Below are positions 19,174 to 29,170 of a stretch of 64,000 nucleotides of DNA, in pieces. Positions within the stretch are counted from its first letter, which is position 1, and each line of letters begins with the position of its first letter. The position numbers were made by a program, and so were the translations under genes. The notes beneath the pieces were generated by a model, which searched no databases, was not told where the DNA came from, and saw only the letters and a list, made by a program, of their open reading frames with translations. The stretch is from Clostridiales bacterium COT073_COT-073 (lineage in GTDB: Bacteria; Bacillota; Clostridia; Lachnospirales; Vallitaleaceae): contig RQYD01000011.1 of assembly GCA_003858485.1 (NCBI GenBank), positions 62,001-126,000 on the forward strand, read 5' to 3'.

Positions 19174-22100
19174 ATGAAAATTGCGCTTTTAAAGGACATC
19201 TATCGGGAAATTCGGTACTCTCTTCCCCGCTTTCTTTCCATTATGCTGATGATCTCTTTAGGTGTTTTTGTGTATTCCGGTTTAAAAGGCTCTGCTCCTT
19301 TAATGCGGAATACAATGAATGATTTTACAACTAAAACTAATATGGCTGATCTTAAAATTGAAACCATTTTGGGGTTAGATCGTAAAGATATGTCTTTGAT
19401 TTTATCCGGCCAGGATATTTCGACAGCTGAATTTCATTATTCTGTTGATTTAAATACTGCTGATTCCGATTTGCTAATCCAATTGCAATCCTTGCCTAAA
19501 ACCATCAGCATCCCCTATTTAACTGCCGGCCGTCTGCCGGAAAATGCGAATGAAATCCTACTGGATCACAGTTTACAGGCAAAAGGTTATCAAATAGGTC
19601 AAGTGATATCTTTTAAAAAAGAAATCAGTAAATTTCGGTTTCGGACAGATGAGCAGGAAAATACTTTAAAACGATATAAGTTCCAAATTACCGGTTTTTG
19701 CTATCATCCTGAGTTTACCAATCCTAACTTAAAAAGAGAAGCCAGTGATGGACTGGGAAAACTGGACGGATTTGCCTTTATTTCTGAAAAAAATTTTAAT
19801 TCCGATGATTATCGATTTGCCCGGTTAAAGCTTAACCAAGCAGATGGTTTGACCAGCGAAAGTCCAATCTACAAAGAAATAACTTCAAATTATAAAAAAA
19901 ATTTGCGCACTGTTCTAATCGGTCGTCCCAAATTACGTTTGCGTGACTTAAAAAAAGAAGCAATGGACCAAATCAGGGACAATGAAAAAAAATTAACAGA
20001 TGCACAAAGACAAATAAAAGATGCCCGCAATCAGTTAGATCTTGCTAATCGCGAATTAACCGATGGCGAAGACCAGTTGGATAGACAGAAAAAGAATTTA
20101 GCCAATCAAATTCAAAAAGCCGAGTCAGACATACAAAAGGCTGAAAATCAATTAAATTTAGCCAAATCGAATCTGGATCAGGGACTGGCAGCTTATCACT
20201 TAGAAAAAAGCGAATGGGAAAATGGCAAAAAACAATATAGCGAAGGTCACTTAGCTTTAATCAATGGTAAAACTCAATTAAAGCAGGAACAGGATAAACT
20301 GCAAAAGAATTTAGATCAGTTGGAAATTGGAATTTCTCAAATCGAAAAAGCACTGATGGAGCTGGATGCAGCTGAAAAGCAATTATTTTCTGCCCTTTCA
20401 GCTTTAGGGATTACACCTGATGCTTTTAAACTAAAAGTTTCAACGGCCGTTAAAAATAATCAAACTTCTTTAATAGAGGCAATGGGAGATGCGGCTGTTA
20501 ATTATGCAGCCATTATTCAAAATCGTCAAAAACTGCTTCTACAAAAAAAGGAACTTTTAAGAAACCAGCAAAAAATTCAAGTCAGTCTAAAGATGATTGC
20601 TGATGAATTAGTGAAATTAGAGCCAAAAGAAATGGATTTAAAAAAAATAAAAAGCACCTTGGATTTGGCTGAAATTGCGCTTCGCAATGCAAAAGCAGAC
20701 CTTGACAAGGGACAGGCTGAGTATAAGCTGGGTATAGAAAAACTAGAACTGTCCAGACGGGATTTGACTTCACAGGTGAACTCAGCCTGGGAAAAAATTA
20801 ATCAGGCTGAAACGGAATTAACAAAAGCCAGGCAAAAATATGAAGATGGTAAGGATAAATTTGAAGAAGAGGAAAAAGAAGCTAATGATAAAATTGCGGA
20901 TGGCAAAGCTAAAATCGCAGATGCCAAAAAGATTTTAAAAGCCTTAAAGGAGCCGGCTTACAAAATCCAAACCCGGGATGACCTGAGTCAATATTATCTT
21001 TATTATGACTCAGCTCAGCGGATGGAGTTCTTATCTAATATCTTTCCGGTCTTTTTTTTCCTGATTGCCATGCTGGTCTGTCTGTCAACTATGACCCGAA
21101 TGGCGGAAGAACATAGAGGTCAAATTGGCACTTTAAAAGCTCTTGGCTATAACAATTGGGATATTTCCAAAAAATATTTTTATTATGGACTGTTTTCCAG
21201 CGTAATCGGAGGAATAATCGGGGTCTGTCTGGGACAACCGATTCTCAGTCGCGCTGTCTATTCAGCCTATAATGATATTTTTATTTTTCAAAAACCATTT
21301 TTTAAAATGTTTTGGCAATACAATATTATTTCGGTCTTAATTGGTATTGCCTGTACTGCTTTGGTTGCATTTATTGTGGTTAATAAGCATCTTCACTTTA
21401 ATGCGGCTGCCCTGATGCGGCCAAAAGCTCCAAAAAACGGTACTAAAATTGCTTTGGAACGAATTATTTTCATTTGGAAACGGATGTCTTTTCTGCAAAA
21501 AGTTACAGCCAGAAATATGTTTCGCTATAAAGCCCGGATGTTAATGGCAATTTTGGGCATTTCCGGCTGCACATCCTTAGTTTTTCTGGGATTTGCTCTC
21601 CGTGATTCAGTTTCTCATTTGCTGCCAATCCAGTTTGAACAATTGACTCATTATCAATATATGGTAATTTATGATGAAGATTTAAGCGAAAGTGCAGCTG
21701 CCGATTTCCGGACTTATTTGAAAAAGACTTCAGCCATCAGGCAATCCAGTACTATTTATTTGGAAAGTGCAGATTGGAATAAAAAAGGTTTATCCACTCA
21801 AACAATTCAAATGATTATTCCCCAAAATCCCCAGGATTTTCTGGAACTGCAAACTTTACGCAGTCCTGAAAATACCAAAAAGACTTTCACTCTCCCTAAA
21901 GAAGGAGCGATTTTAACTGATAAATTAGCTAAATTGGCTCAAGTTAAGGTTGGTGATACACTGGAGGTGATTGATGAGGATAATCGAAAAATACAAATTT
22001 TAATTGCTGCTATTTCTGAAAATTATCTGGGACATTACTTATATATGAGTAAAAACTATTATACCCGATTGTTCGGGGAAAATCCGGCTTGGAATGCCAA

Positions 22101-22629
22101 AGCTATTTTACTGAATTCAGATCAGGATATCAACGAGGATACATTTATTTCCGAGTTATTGGATTTTGATGTGGTTCTTTCGGTAGCCGAAACCAATTTT
22201 GCTTCTGCTTCTCAAAGCCTGGAATCGCTTGATATTGTAGTCGGCATTATGATTTTACTGTCTTCTCTGCTGGCCTTTGTGGTTCTTTATAATTTAAGCA
22301 ATATCAATATTTCTGAACGCATGCGTGAGTTGTCAACCATTAAAGTTTTGGGTTTTTTCCCACAGGAGCTAACAGCCTATGTTTATCGAGAAACTTTTTC
22401 TTTAAGCATTATCGGTATAGGACTTGGCTATATTTTAGGGATCCTTTTGCATAAAATGATCCTGGAAGTAATTGTACCGGATGCCTTTCAGCTTTATGCC
22501 AAAATTTTTCCCATGACTTATCTGATAGCCGCTATTATGACTCTTATCTTTTCAGTAATCGTTATGATCTTTGTTCATTTCCGCTTAAAACGAATTGATA
22601 TGGTTGAAGCCTTGAAATCATATGAATAA
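19174..22629 (+). CDS. FtsX-type ABC permease with long extracellular coiled coil
   Basis: A 1151-residue membrane protein. One N-terminal transmembrane segment (residues ~18-38, FLSIMLMISLGVFVYSG) is followed by an external domain that contains a very long charged coiled coil, residues ~265-600 (KKLTDAQRQIKDARNQLDLAN and similar heptads). A first FtsX domain of three helices follows near 615-740, then a second external domain and a second three-helix FtsX domain at ~1025-1145 (VVGIMILLSSLLAFVVLYNLS). GGAG lies upstream of the ATG. It works with the preceding ATPase. The coiled coil suggests it touches the cell wall or a wall-bound partner; substrate unknown. Confidence 0.9.
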   Translation: MKIALLKDIYREIRYSLPRFLSIMLMISLGVFVYSGLKGSAPLMRNTMNDFTTKTNMADLKIETILGLDRKDMSLILSGQDISTAEFHYSVDLNTADSDLLIQLQSLPKTISIPYLTAGRLPENANEILLDHSLQAKGYQIGQVISFKKEISKFRFRTDEQENTLKRYKFQITGFCYHPEFTNPNLKREASDGLGKLDGFAFISEKNFNSDDYRFARLKLNQADGLTSESPIYKEITSNYKKNLRTVLIGRPKLRLRDLKKEAMDQIRDNEKKLTDAQRQIKDARNQLDLANRELTDGEDQLDRQKKNLANQIQKAESDIQKAENQLNLAKSNLDQGLAAYHLEKSEWENGKKQYSEGHLALINGKTQLKQEQDKLQKNLDQLEIGISQIEKALMELDAAEKQLFSALSALGITPDAFKLKVSTAVKNNQTSLIEAMGDAAVNYAAIIQNRQKLLLQKKELLRNQQKIQVSLKMIADELVKLEPKEMDLKKIKSTLDLAEIALRNAKADLDKGQAEYKLGIEKLELSRRDLTSQVNSAWEKINQAETELTKARQKYEDGKDKFEEEEKEANDKIADGKAKIADAKKILKALKEPAYKIQTRDDLSQYYLYYDSAQRMEFLSNIFPVFFFLIAMLVCLSTMTRMAEEHRGQIGTLKALGYNNWDISKKYFYYGLFSSVIGGIIGVCLGQPILSRAVYSAYNDIFIFQKPFFKMFWQYNIISVLIGIACTALVAFIVVNKHLHFNAAALMRPKAPKNGTKIALERIIFIWKRMSFLQKVTARNMFRYKARMLMAILGISGCTSLVFLGFALRDSVSHLLPIQFEQLTHYQYMVIYDEDLSESAAADFRTYLKKTSAIRQSSTIYLESADWNKKGLSTQTIQMIIPQNPQDFLELQTLRSPENTKKTFTLPKEGAILTDKLAKLAQVKVGDTLEVIDEDNRKIQILIAAISENYLGHYLYMSKNYYTRLFGENPAWNAKAILLNSDQDINEDTFISELLDFDVVLSVAETNFASASQSLESLDIVVGIMILLSSLLAFVVLYNLSNINISERMRELSTIKVLGFFPQELTAYVYRETFSLSIIGIGLGYILGILLHKMILEVIVPDAFQLYAKIFPMTYLIAAIMTLIFSVIVMIFVHFRLKRIDMVEALKSYE

Positions 22630-22657
22630 AGGGACTATTACACTTTAAGATTTTCAC

Positions 22658-22695
22658 ACAAGACAGGTAGATCATAAGGATTTTACCTGTCTTGT
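22658..22695 (+). terminator. Probable terminator of the MacB-like operon
   Basis: Perfect 12-bp arms ACAAGACAGGTA (22658-22669) and TACCTGTCTTGT (22684-22695) with a 14-base loop lie just after the permease stop. The downstream run is mixed A/T rather than pure T, so efficiency is uncertain. Confidence 0.6.
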
Positions 22696-22722
22696 ATAAA
22701 ATTTGAGAATTAAAACCGCGTT

Positions 22723-22767
22723 TTATCGCAAGTTTATAATCTTTTTACTAAATTCAACTTTAAGCAT
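22723..22767 (-). pseudogene. Remnant: N-terminus of a RelE/YafQ-type toxin
   Basis: The ATG overlaps the stop of the antitoxin remnant (ATGCTTAA), as in true relB-relE pairs, and the frame reads MLKVEFSKKIINLR before a stop. The first residues match the usual start of YafQ/RelE toxins (MLK-hydrophobic-Lys/Ser-Lys-Lys); the remaining ~75 residues are gone. Confidence 0.5.
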
Positions 22768-22855
22768 TCAGCGCCTCCATTAAATCAGATACTGAATTAA
22801 ATGGTCCATACATATCTTCATTATTTTCGGACATTTCCATTGCTTTGGTCAGCGT
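22760..22855 (-). pseudogene. Remnant: C-terminus of a RelB/DinJ-type antitoxin
   Basis: Directly after the stop of the Mur-ligase gene, and in the same frame, the sequence reads TLTKAMEMSENNEDMYGPFN followed by SVSDLMEALNA and a stop. This is the typical C-terminal toxin-binding tail of RelB/DinJ antitoxins (GPF-x-S/T-V-x-x-LM-x-x-LNA). The DNA-binding N-terminal half is missing. With the overlapping toxin start it marks a deleted toxin-antitoxin module. Confidence 0.6.
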
Positions 22856-24493
22856 TTAATAATTATCAGGCAGATCGTTTTCAATCAATAAAATATCACC
22901 AGCTTTTAGGCATTCTCTGGCGGCGGCAAAGCCGGCAAAAACATTCGGCACTGTAATAATAGAAGCTTGCGGAAAACCGGCCGCCAAAAGGCCCTCTTTA
23001 ATTTTGGCAGTTTTCTTTTCACCGACTAAAATTGCAATGTCCGCGCATTCGGCCATATGTTTGCCAAAATCAAAGTGAATTTTCTCATCTTCACTCCCCA
23101 GTTCAACCATGCCGGGAGTCATGACCAGTTTTTGACCATTGGTAAATCCTTTTAATACCTCCAGGGCATTATTGGCTCCCACCGGATTGGAATTAAAAGC
23201 ATCATCCAAAATATAATAATTGCCCTGCATTTTCAGCTCCAAACGATGCTCGACCGGTCTGGTTTCACGAATCCCAATAGCAATTTTCTCAGGCGCAATG
23301 CCCAGGTAAAGGCCAACTACAATGCCAGCTGTTAAATTGGAAATATTATGCTTGCCCAGTAGTCTGGTTTGGAATTTCATGGTTTTATCCTGATAGGTCA
23401 CGCAAAAGGATGAGCCCTGTTCTGAAACCTGAATGTCCGATATTTTAGCCTGACCGCCACTCTCCCCATATGTGATATAATTGATCTCAGGATAGCGTTC
23501 CATACCGGTACGGATATTGGCATCATCATAGTTGACGATCACTGCCCCATTTTTGCCAATTGCTCTGGCCAATTCAAATTTGGTGGCAATTACCTGATCA
23601 ATACTGCCAAAGGTTTCTAAATGCTGTGGACCAACAGCAGTAATAATCCCGATTTGCGGTTCCACTAAATCACAAATTTCCTTAATATCTCCACTTTGCT
23701 TCGCTCCCATTTCAGCAACAAACACTTCCAAATTGCCGCTAAAATGCTCTCTGATTGTACGCACTACTCCCAGGGTGGTATTATAGCTGTGTGGCGTTAC
23801 CAAAGTTAAATACTTGGTTTTAAGCACATTTTCCAATATAAATTTGGTGCTGGTTTTTCCATAGCTGCCGGTAATGCCAATTTTAATCAAATCCCTTTGC
23901 TGATTTAAGATTGATTTAGCTTGATTATAAAATTGATTCCCCAGATAATTTTCTACCGGCCTTAATAGATAATATGCCACATATATCAAATAATAAGCCA
24001 TATAAATAAAAAGAAATTCGACCACGATAATGGCTAAAAACCATGGCAGTACTAATTTCAAAGCAACCACCAGTAGTCCAAAGGGAATTAGCAAGATCAC
24101 CATCAGGCGATAGACCCGGGCAGTATAGACCAGGGGTTTTTTGGCCTTTTCTTTTTTTTGTATCCGCCCCCATATATTCATAAACAGCCATAAATTAATA
24201 AGCGACATAAATGTACTGGCAGAATACCATTGTTCTATGCCTATGACCAAACTGGCAATACTTAGTATCAGGATAACCAGACAAAGCGTTGACACGACCC
24301 GAAAGACCAGAGCCATTTTTTGAAATATCGTCCGGCCGCCATCCTGTCGCCATTTGCGATATCTTTCCGGAAAATAGGAATTCAGCTGAAACATATGTAA
24401 ATAATAAGAATAATCCAGCACAAAAATACCGGCTAAAATCAGAATATTTAAAATACGGATTATCATATCGACAACTATTTTTAGTGTATACAT
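22856..24493 (-). CDS. Membrane-anchored MurF-like Mur ligase family protein
   Basis: A 545-residue protein. Residues 1-~180 carry about five hydrophobic segments (ILNILILAGIFVLDYSYYLHM, TLCLVILILSIASLVIG, and others). Residues ~205-545 form a Mur-ligase core with the ATP loop GITGSYGKTSTKFIL (near 207-220), the EMGAKQSGDIKEICDLV segment, DDAFNSNPVGANNAL and a C-terminal VELGSEDEKIHFDFG domain. Standard MurF lacks the membrane head, so this is likely the Firmicutes paralogue class rather than the essential MurF. AGGAGG precedes the start; the abutting hydrolase gene is upstream. Confidence 0.85.
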   Translation of the reverse strand: MYTLKIVVDMIIRILNILILAGIFVLDYSYYLHMFQLNSYFPERYRKWRQDGGRTIFQKMALVFRVVSTLCLVILILSIASLVIGIEQWYSASTFMSLINLWLFMNIWGRIQKKEKAKKPLVYTARVYRLMVILLIPFGLLVVALKLVLPWFLAIIVVEFLFIYMAYYLIYVAYYLLRPVENYLGNQFYNQAKSILNQQRDLIKIGITGSYGKTSTKFILENVLKTKYLTLVTPHSYNTTLGVVRTIREHFSGNLEVFVAEMGAKQSGDIKEICDLVEPQIGIITAVGPQHLETFGSIDQVIATKFELARAIGKNGAVIVNYDDANIRTGMERYPEINYITYGESGGQAKISDIQVSEQGSSFCVTYQDKTMKFQTRLLGKHNISNLTAGIVVGLYLGIAPEKIAIGIRETRPVEHRLELKMQGNYYILDDAFNSNPVGANNALEVLKGFTNGQKLVMTPGMVELGSEDEKIHFDFGKHMAECADIAILVGEKKTAKIKEGLLAAGFPQASIITVPNVFAGFAAARECLKAGDILLIENDLPDNY

Positions 24494-25252
24494 CTACTTT
24501 CCTCCTACAAAAGCATCAATAATCGCCAAACATTTCTTTGGCTGCTCTAAAATCGCATAGTGACTGCCACCTTCCAGCGGGATCAAAGCCCCGTCCTTTA
24601 GCAATGCTTCCATACGCTTGCCATCTGTCAGCGGAGTGGCAGTATCTTCGGTCCCCCACAGCAAAATTGTTGGAGCAGTAATCTTGGAAATATCCTTTGC
24701 CAGATCCTCATTGATCACTTTAACCATGATTTTTCGCATCATTTCTGAGGCATTGCGATAATCTTCAGAGCCGGAATTTTTCCGTTTATTTTCCAGCCAA
24801 TGCGGATAAAATTTCTTAAGAAAACTGTGTAAATAAATCCATTTAGTAATTTTATAACGATAGACTCTAATATAATAGGCCAATGGTCTTTTAGGCACCA
24901 AACCGGCACTACCGGTTAAAATCATTTTATCAAAATCAGCAGATGCACCACAAGCCAACCAGACCCGGCCACCAAATGAATGGCCAAATACAATTGGCCG
25001 TTCAGCCTTTAATACTTGCAGCAACTTCTGAATACAATCGGCATAGTCATGACTGCCCCACACCTGCTTTGGCTCCTCACTTTCACCAAAACCGGGCAGA
25101 TCGACACTGATCACCCGAAAGCGATCTTCTAAATGTGTATGCAAAAAGGAAAACATTTCTTTATTACAGCCCCAGCCATGTAAAATCACAAAAGCTTGAC
25201 CATGGCCACTTTCATGATAGGCGATTTGTTGATCATTAATTTTTATTTTCAT
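24494..25252 (-). CDS. Alpha/beta hydrolase
   Basis: A 252-residue cytoplasmic hydrolase with the fold's landmarks: oxyanion HGWGCN, nucleophile elbow GHSFGG, acid in LLWGTEDTATP and histidine in GGSHYAILEQP. The substrate is unknown; proximity to the Mur ligase suggests envelope precursor chemistry but does not prove it. Its stop is immediately followed by the ATG of the Mur-ligase-like gene (TAGATG), so the two are co-transcribed. The ATG at 25252 has GAGG upstream. Confidence 0.88.
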   Translation of the reverse strand: MKIKINDQQIAYHESGHGQAFVILHGWGCNKEMFSFLHTHLEDRFRVISVDLPGFGESEEPKQVWGSHDYADCIQKLLQVLKAERPIVFGHSFGGRVWLACGASADFDKMILTGSAGLVPKRPLAYYIRVYRYKITKWIYLHSFLKKFYPHWLENKRKNSGSEDYRNASEMMRKIMVKVINEDLAKDISKITAPTILLWGTEDTATPLTDGKRMEALLKDGALIPLEGGSHYAILEQPKKCLAIIDAFVGGK

Positions 25253-25564
25253 AAGATCATCCTCTTACTTACGTCCTCTAATTTCTTGACTTCTTTTATA
25301 GATTATAGTGCATTTCTCCTTTTTTTTCCAGTAAAATATCAAGGATTTTTTTAATAATTTACATCCATTAGCAGATAATCTTGCGTAGTTTTTTTCTTTC
25401 ATAAAAAAAACTGCCGCAAAAATGATTTTTATCTCATTTTGCAACAGCCTCTTTTAATATTCTGGTCTTATGACTGGCTTTATGATATCAATGATTTATA
25501 CTGCCGTTATATCTTTTACAAAACACATCCATTTTTTTCTAACGAATTTAAAATCTTTTTATAT
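25253..25564. other. Gene-less stretch between hydrolase and amylase genes
   Basis: Contains a possible -10 (TATAAT on the minus strand at 25302-25307) for the hydrolase operon without a good -35, and the amylase operon terminator. The remaining A/T-rich sequence (25450-25564) shows only short open frames with no coding signature. Confidence 0.5.
25403..25449 (-). terminator. Rho-independent terminator of the maltodextrin operon
   Basis: On the minus strand a ~15-bp stem (GCTGTTGCAAAATGA with TCATTTTTGCGGCAG, a few G-T pairs) is followed by eight T residues. Position 120-160 bases after the amylase stop. Confidence 0.85.
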
Positions 25565-27364
25565 TTAAAAATTAGGATAGATATCTATTGTCTCTCCACC
25601 TGTTACAGTATAATTATTTCCTTGAGACCACGCAGAATCATTTATAAGAACTTTAAATTCTACTAAATCACCTGTGTCAATCCTCTCCATTTCAAATTCC
25701 CAAATATCTGATGATATATTCCTCATTTTTCTACCTTTATTCCACCAAAGCGGATACTTAGCTCCTCTAATGTACATTTGATTTCCATATCCAACATCAT
25801 AATGAACCCTAACTTTAGTTATATTAGGTATTTCCGGTGAGTATGCTTCTGGAATATCTGAAACCAAAATCATCCCTTCTTTTCCATTAAGATTAACAGA
25901 AATTTGTCTCCCTGTAGGACCGCCGGATTCAACAATGATAGATTCATTTGTATTTAAAGCGTTTATCAACTCCTGACCTACTGAAATACTACTTTCTGCC
26001 CTTATCGGTATAACTCGATACGAACTATCATATCCATTGTTAAGTACAGTTATAACCTCATCTCCTGTTGAATCAATTCTCCTTGAATAAGAATACACAT
26101 ACTGATCACACCACATTTCCCTCTGTTTTCCAACTTGTAGCGCTCTATAAGTTTTTCTTATACTTGCTAATTTCTTTATATGCTTATATAGTATGTTATT
26201 TTCATTAAATGATGTCATAACCTCTCTGTTTTCTTTATTAGCTATCCCTGTATATTCCGTCGGTAACCCACCACCATAATGTGCTTGCTCCGTTCCGTAA
26301 TAAACATCTGGAATACCTCTCACTGTAAATAAAAATATCATTCCCAGTCTTAATTTTCTATAATCATCCTCTGCTAAGCACAAAAATCTATCTCTGTCAT
26401 GATTATCTAAAAATGTTACCATTTTATTAGGATCATTATATTTATAATCTTGATCTAAGATTTCTTTTAAAACAGCAAATCCCGTATCCTTAGCAAATAC
26501 TTCACGTGCCGTAAAAAATACCGGAAAATCTAATACCCCCCATTGATAATTTTGAAAATCACTAACAAAATCAACACTTCCATTAAATACCTCCCCAAAA
26601 GTAGGAACACCTAGATAATTTTCAAATTCTTCAATAAACTCTTTCGGTAAGGAACTGGCAGCATCAATTCTAATTCCATCAAACCCAAATTCATCTATCC
26701 AATTTTTATACGCAAGTAATATAGCCTGTCTCGCTTCCGGATTATCTTGATCTAAATCATCTAACCCGCCCATATCTCCATAAACAAGTTGATTATAATC
26801 GTTATAATCCATAATGTCTCCATTATGATGATACCAAGCAGGATTGTTGAAAGGAGCAGCTGGAGAATATGAGGGTGGATTATACGTTGTGGAAGTTCCT
26901 TCTAAATAATCCGCAGTATGGTTAGGTACAGCATCAAGAATAACTTTTATCCCGTTCGTGTGAGCTACTCTTATCAACTCTTTTAATTTCAACTCATTTC
27001 CAAAATGCGGATCTGTTTCATTATAGTTTTTTGTAAAATATCCATGATATCCTGATTCTTGTCCATCTCTACTTAAAAGTTCATTTTTTTGTGGTGGCGA
27101 TAACCAAATTGCTGTTACTCCCAGCCCCTTAATATATGATATCTTATCTATCACACCTTGCCAATCACCACCTTGAGTATATTTTAATTCTCCCGGTCTA
27201 TATTCAATATTTAAGGTTCCATTATTTTGACTGTCTCCATCATAAAACCTATCTGTTAAGATCATATAAATAATATCTGATTCGTTTAATTTTTCCATTG
27301 CATACACATTCTGACCTAATATCATTACTAATAACAATAATATTGAAAGTAATCTTTTCTTCAT
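25565..27364 (-). CDS. Secreted GH13 alpha-amylase-like glycosidase
   Basis: A 599-residue extracellular enzyme that should cut starch or maltodextrins outside the cell. It starts with a signal peptide (MKKRLLSILLLLVMILGQNVYA). The GH13 barrel follows with AVPNH, the nucleophile in FGFDGIRIDAA, the acid/base glutamate in PTFGEVFNG and FLDNHDRDR. A C-terminal ~90-residue beta domain after residue ~505 (VRVHYDVGYGNQMYIRGAKY) looks like a starch-binding module. There is no lipobox or sortase motif. GAGGAGG lies upstream of the ATG at 27364. It is the last gene of the operon. Exact bond specificity (amylase versus CGTase-like) cannot be decided by eye. Confidence 0.9.
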   Translation of the reverse strand: MKKRLLSILLLLVMILGQNVYAMEKLNESDIIYMILTDRFYDGDSQNNGTLNIEYRPGELKYTQGGDWQGVIDKISYIKGLGVTAIWLSPPQKNELLSRDGQESGYHGYFTKNYNETDPHFGNELKLKELIRVAHTNGIKVILDAVPNHTADYLEGTSTTYNPPSYSPAAPFNNPAWYHHNGDIMDYNDYNQLVYGDMGGLDDLDQDNPEARQAILLAYKNWIDEFGFDGIRIDAASSLPKEFIEEFENYLGVPTFGEVFNGSVDFVSDFQNYQWGVLDFPVFFTAREVFAKDTGFAVLKEILDQDYKYNDPNKMVTFLDNHDRDRFLCLAEDDYRKLRLGMIFLFTVRGIPDVYYGTEQAHYGGGLPTEYTGIANKENREVMTSFNENNILYKHIKKLASIRKTYRALQVGKQREMWCDQYVYSYSRRIDSTGDEVITVLNNGYDSSYRVIPIRAESSISVGQELINALNTNESIIVESGGPTGRQISVNLNGKEGMILVSDIPEAYSPEIPNITKVRVHYDVGYGNQMYIRGAKYPLWWNKGRKMRNISSDIWEFEMERIDTGDLVEFKVLINDSAWSQGNNYTVTGGETIDIYPNF

Positions 27365-27419
27365 GTTATTATACCTCCTCATACTTATCAATATTTCTAA
27401 ATCACAATGCTTTTCTTGT

Positions 27420-28265
27420 TTATCCTTTTACACTTCCAGTCATAAGACCTGTAATAAAATATTTTTGGAAAGTAATAAAGATAGTAATAATAGGTACTAG
27501 CGATAAAAATGAAATCGCAAATACATAACCATACTGTGTGAAATTATTACGTCCAAAAAATCCTGCGATATAAATAGGAATCGTTCTTAGTTTTTCGCTA
27601 CTGATAACCGTTTGAGCCCATCCATATTCTTCCCAACAGGTCAAAAAATTAAAAATACTCACTGCTGCAATTGCCGGTTTCATAAGTGGTAAAATAATTC
27701 CAAAATACACTTTTAGTGGACTCGCTCCATCTACATAGGCCGCTTCGTCCATTTCTCTGGGGATATTATCTACGAAACCACGTATCATAAAAGTAGAAAA
27801 CGGTAACATCCAAGCCGCATATACTGGAATTAATCCGGATAACCTATTTATTATTTTTAATCTCACCGCTATTTGGTATTGTGGAATAATGAGTTCAAGT
27901 CCTGGAATAATCATAGTAGCAATAATAATCAAAAAAAATATCTCCTTTCCTTTAAATTTATACCTTGATAAAACAAATGCTAATGCACTAGACATCAAAG
28001 CAACTAGCACCATTGATACTAAACCTACTATTAAACTATTTTTAAAATAAATAAATATATTTACTGATTTTGACAAAATATATTCATAATTTTCAAATGT
28101 TAATTTATAATATCCGGGAAAAAGTGTAGGTGGATACTGATAAATATCGCTATTCGGTCTTAAGGAATAACTAATTAAATACACCATAGGAATCATCATA
28201 AACATTGCCCCTGTTAGCAAAATTATAAATAAAATAAATTCTACTATGGATTTTCTTTTTCTCAT
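27420..28265 (-). CDS. Carbohydrate ABC transporter permease, MalG type
   Basis: A 281-residue inner-membrane protein with six hydrophobic segments and the MalG coupling loop (DEAAYVDGASPLKVYFGIILPLMKPAI, EAA motif) near residue 180-205. It pairs with the upstream MalF-like permease and the lipoprotein to import maltodextrins. No ATPase is encoded in the operon; such systems in Firmicutes usually borrow a shared MsmX-type ATPase. AAGGAGA lies upstream of the start. Confidence 0.92.
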   Translation of the reverse strand: MRKRKSIVEFILFIILLTGAMFMMIPMVYLISYSLRPNSDIYQYPPTLFPGYYKLTFENYEYILSKSVNIFIYFKNSLIVGLVSMVLVALMSSALAFVLSRYKFKGKEIFFLIIIATMIIPGLELIIPQYQIAVRLKIINRLSGLIPVYAAWMLPFSTFMIRGFVDNIPREMDEAAYVDGASPLKVYFGIILPLMKPAIAAVSIFNFLTCWEEYGWAQTVISSEKLRTIPIYIAGFFGRNNFTQYGYVFAISFLSLVPIITIFITFQKYFITGLMTGSVKG

Positions 28266-28279
28266 GTTTGCTTATCTCC

Positions 28280-29170
28280 TTATGCCTTTTTAAAATAATT
28301 AAATTGAATAATAGCAATAATCGAAATCAATAATCCTACGGTAAAAGAAAGAGCTGCAGAATATCCCATGTTTCTAAATTCAAATGCATTTTTATACATC
28401 CACGTAAGAACAAATTCCGTCTGATGAAGGGGTTTTCCATCCGTCATCAATTTTACCGGTGTAAAGGTATTAAACGCTCCAATTGTAAGCATAACAAATG
28501 TAAATAAAATCGTATTCCTAATGGATGGTAATGTAATATAAAAGAAATTCTTTATGGAATTACTTCCATCCACTTCAGCTACCTCATATAGTTCCAAAGG
28601 AACAGCAGTAAGAGCAGCAATAAATACTGTCATACTCCACCCTATACCTTTCCATATCCCAATAATAGACAGAACCGCTAAAGAAGACATTCTCGTTTCT
28701 AACCAATGTACCGGTTCAACCTCCAGCATAGAAAAGATTAAATAATTTAGATAACCCTCATTTTGAAAAATATATCTAAATAAAACCGAAACTATTACCC
28801 ACGAAGTTATCACCGGAAAGTAATATAGTACTCTAAAAAAAACTTTAGCTTTACTTAACTTATTTATAAAAACGGCTATCAGTAAACCGAGAACTATTTG
28901 TCCCGGTACTGTAATAAGTGCGTATATTAAAGTATTTACAACAGCTGCTTGTGATATCTCATCTGAAATAACTTGTATATAATTATGCAACCCTACAAAG
29001 GTAGATTCCTTAAGTGCTCCTATTTTATATTCATAAAAACTCATAATAAAAAGTTTAACAATGGGGTAAAGAGTAAATAGACTAAAGAAAATTACTCCCG
29101 GCAAAAAAAGTAAAGTTACTTGCCAATATTCCTTTTTGATTTTTCTTTTTTTTGCTATCTTTTTCAGCAT
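28280..29170 (-). CDS. Carbohydrate ABC transporter permease, MalF type
   Basis: A 296-residue membrane protein with six helices and the EAA loop (YEVAEVDGSNSIKNFFYITLPSIRNTI). The N-terminus is strongly basic (LKKIAKKRKIKKEYW). I chose the ATG at 29170 because GAGG lies six bases upstream; the open frame to 29206 lacks a site. It lies 14 bp upstream of the MalG-type gene. Confidence 0.9.
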   Translation of the reverse strand: MLKKIAKKRKIKKEYWQVTLLFLPGVIFFSLFTLYPIVKLFIMSFYEYKIGALKESTFVGLHNYIQVISDEISQAAVVNTLIYALITVPGQIVLGLLIAVFINKLSKAKVFFRVLYYFPVITSWVIVSVLFRYIFQNEGYLNYLIFSMLEVEPVHWLETRMSSLAVLSIIGIWKGIGWSMTVFIAALTAVPLELYEVAEVDGSNSIKNFFYITLPSIRNTILFTFVMLTIGAFNTFTPVKLMTDGKPLHQTEFVLTWMYKNAFEFRNMGYSAALSFTVGLLISIIAIIQFNYFKKA

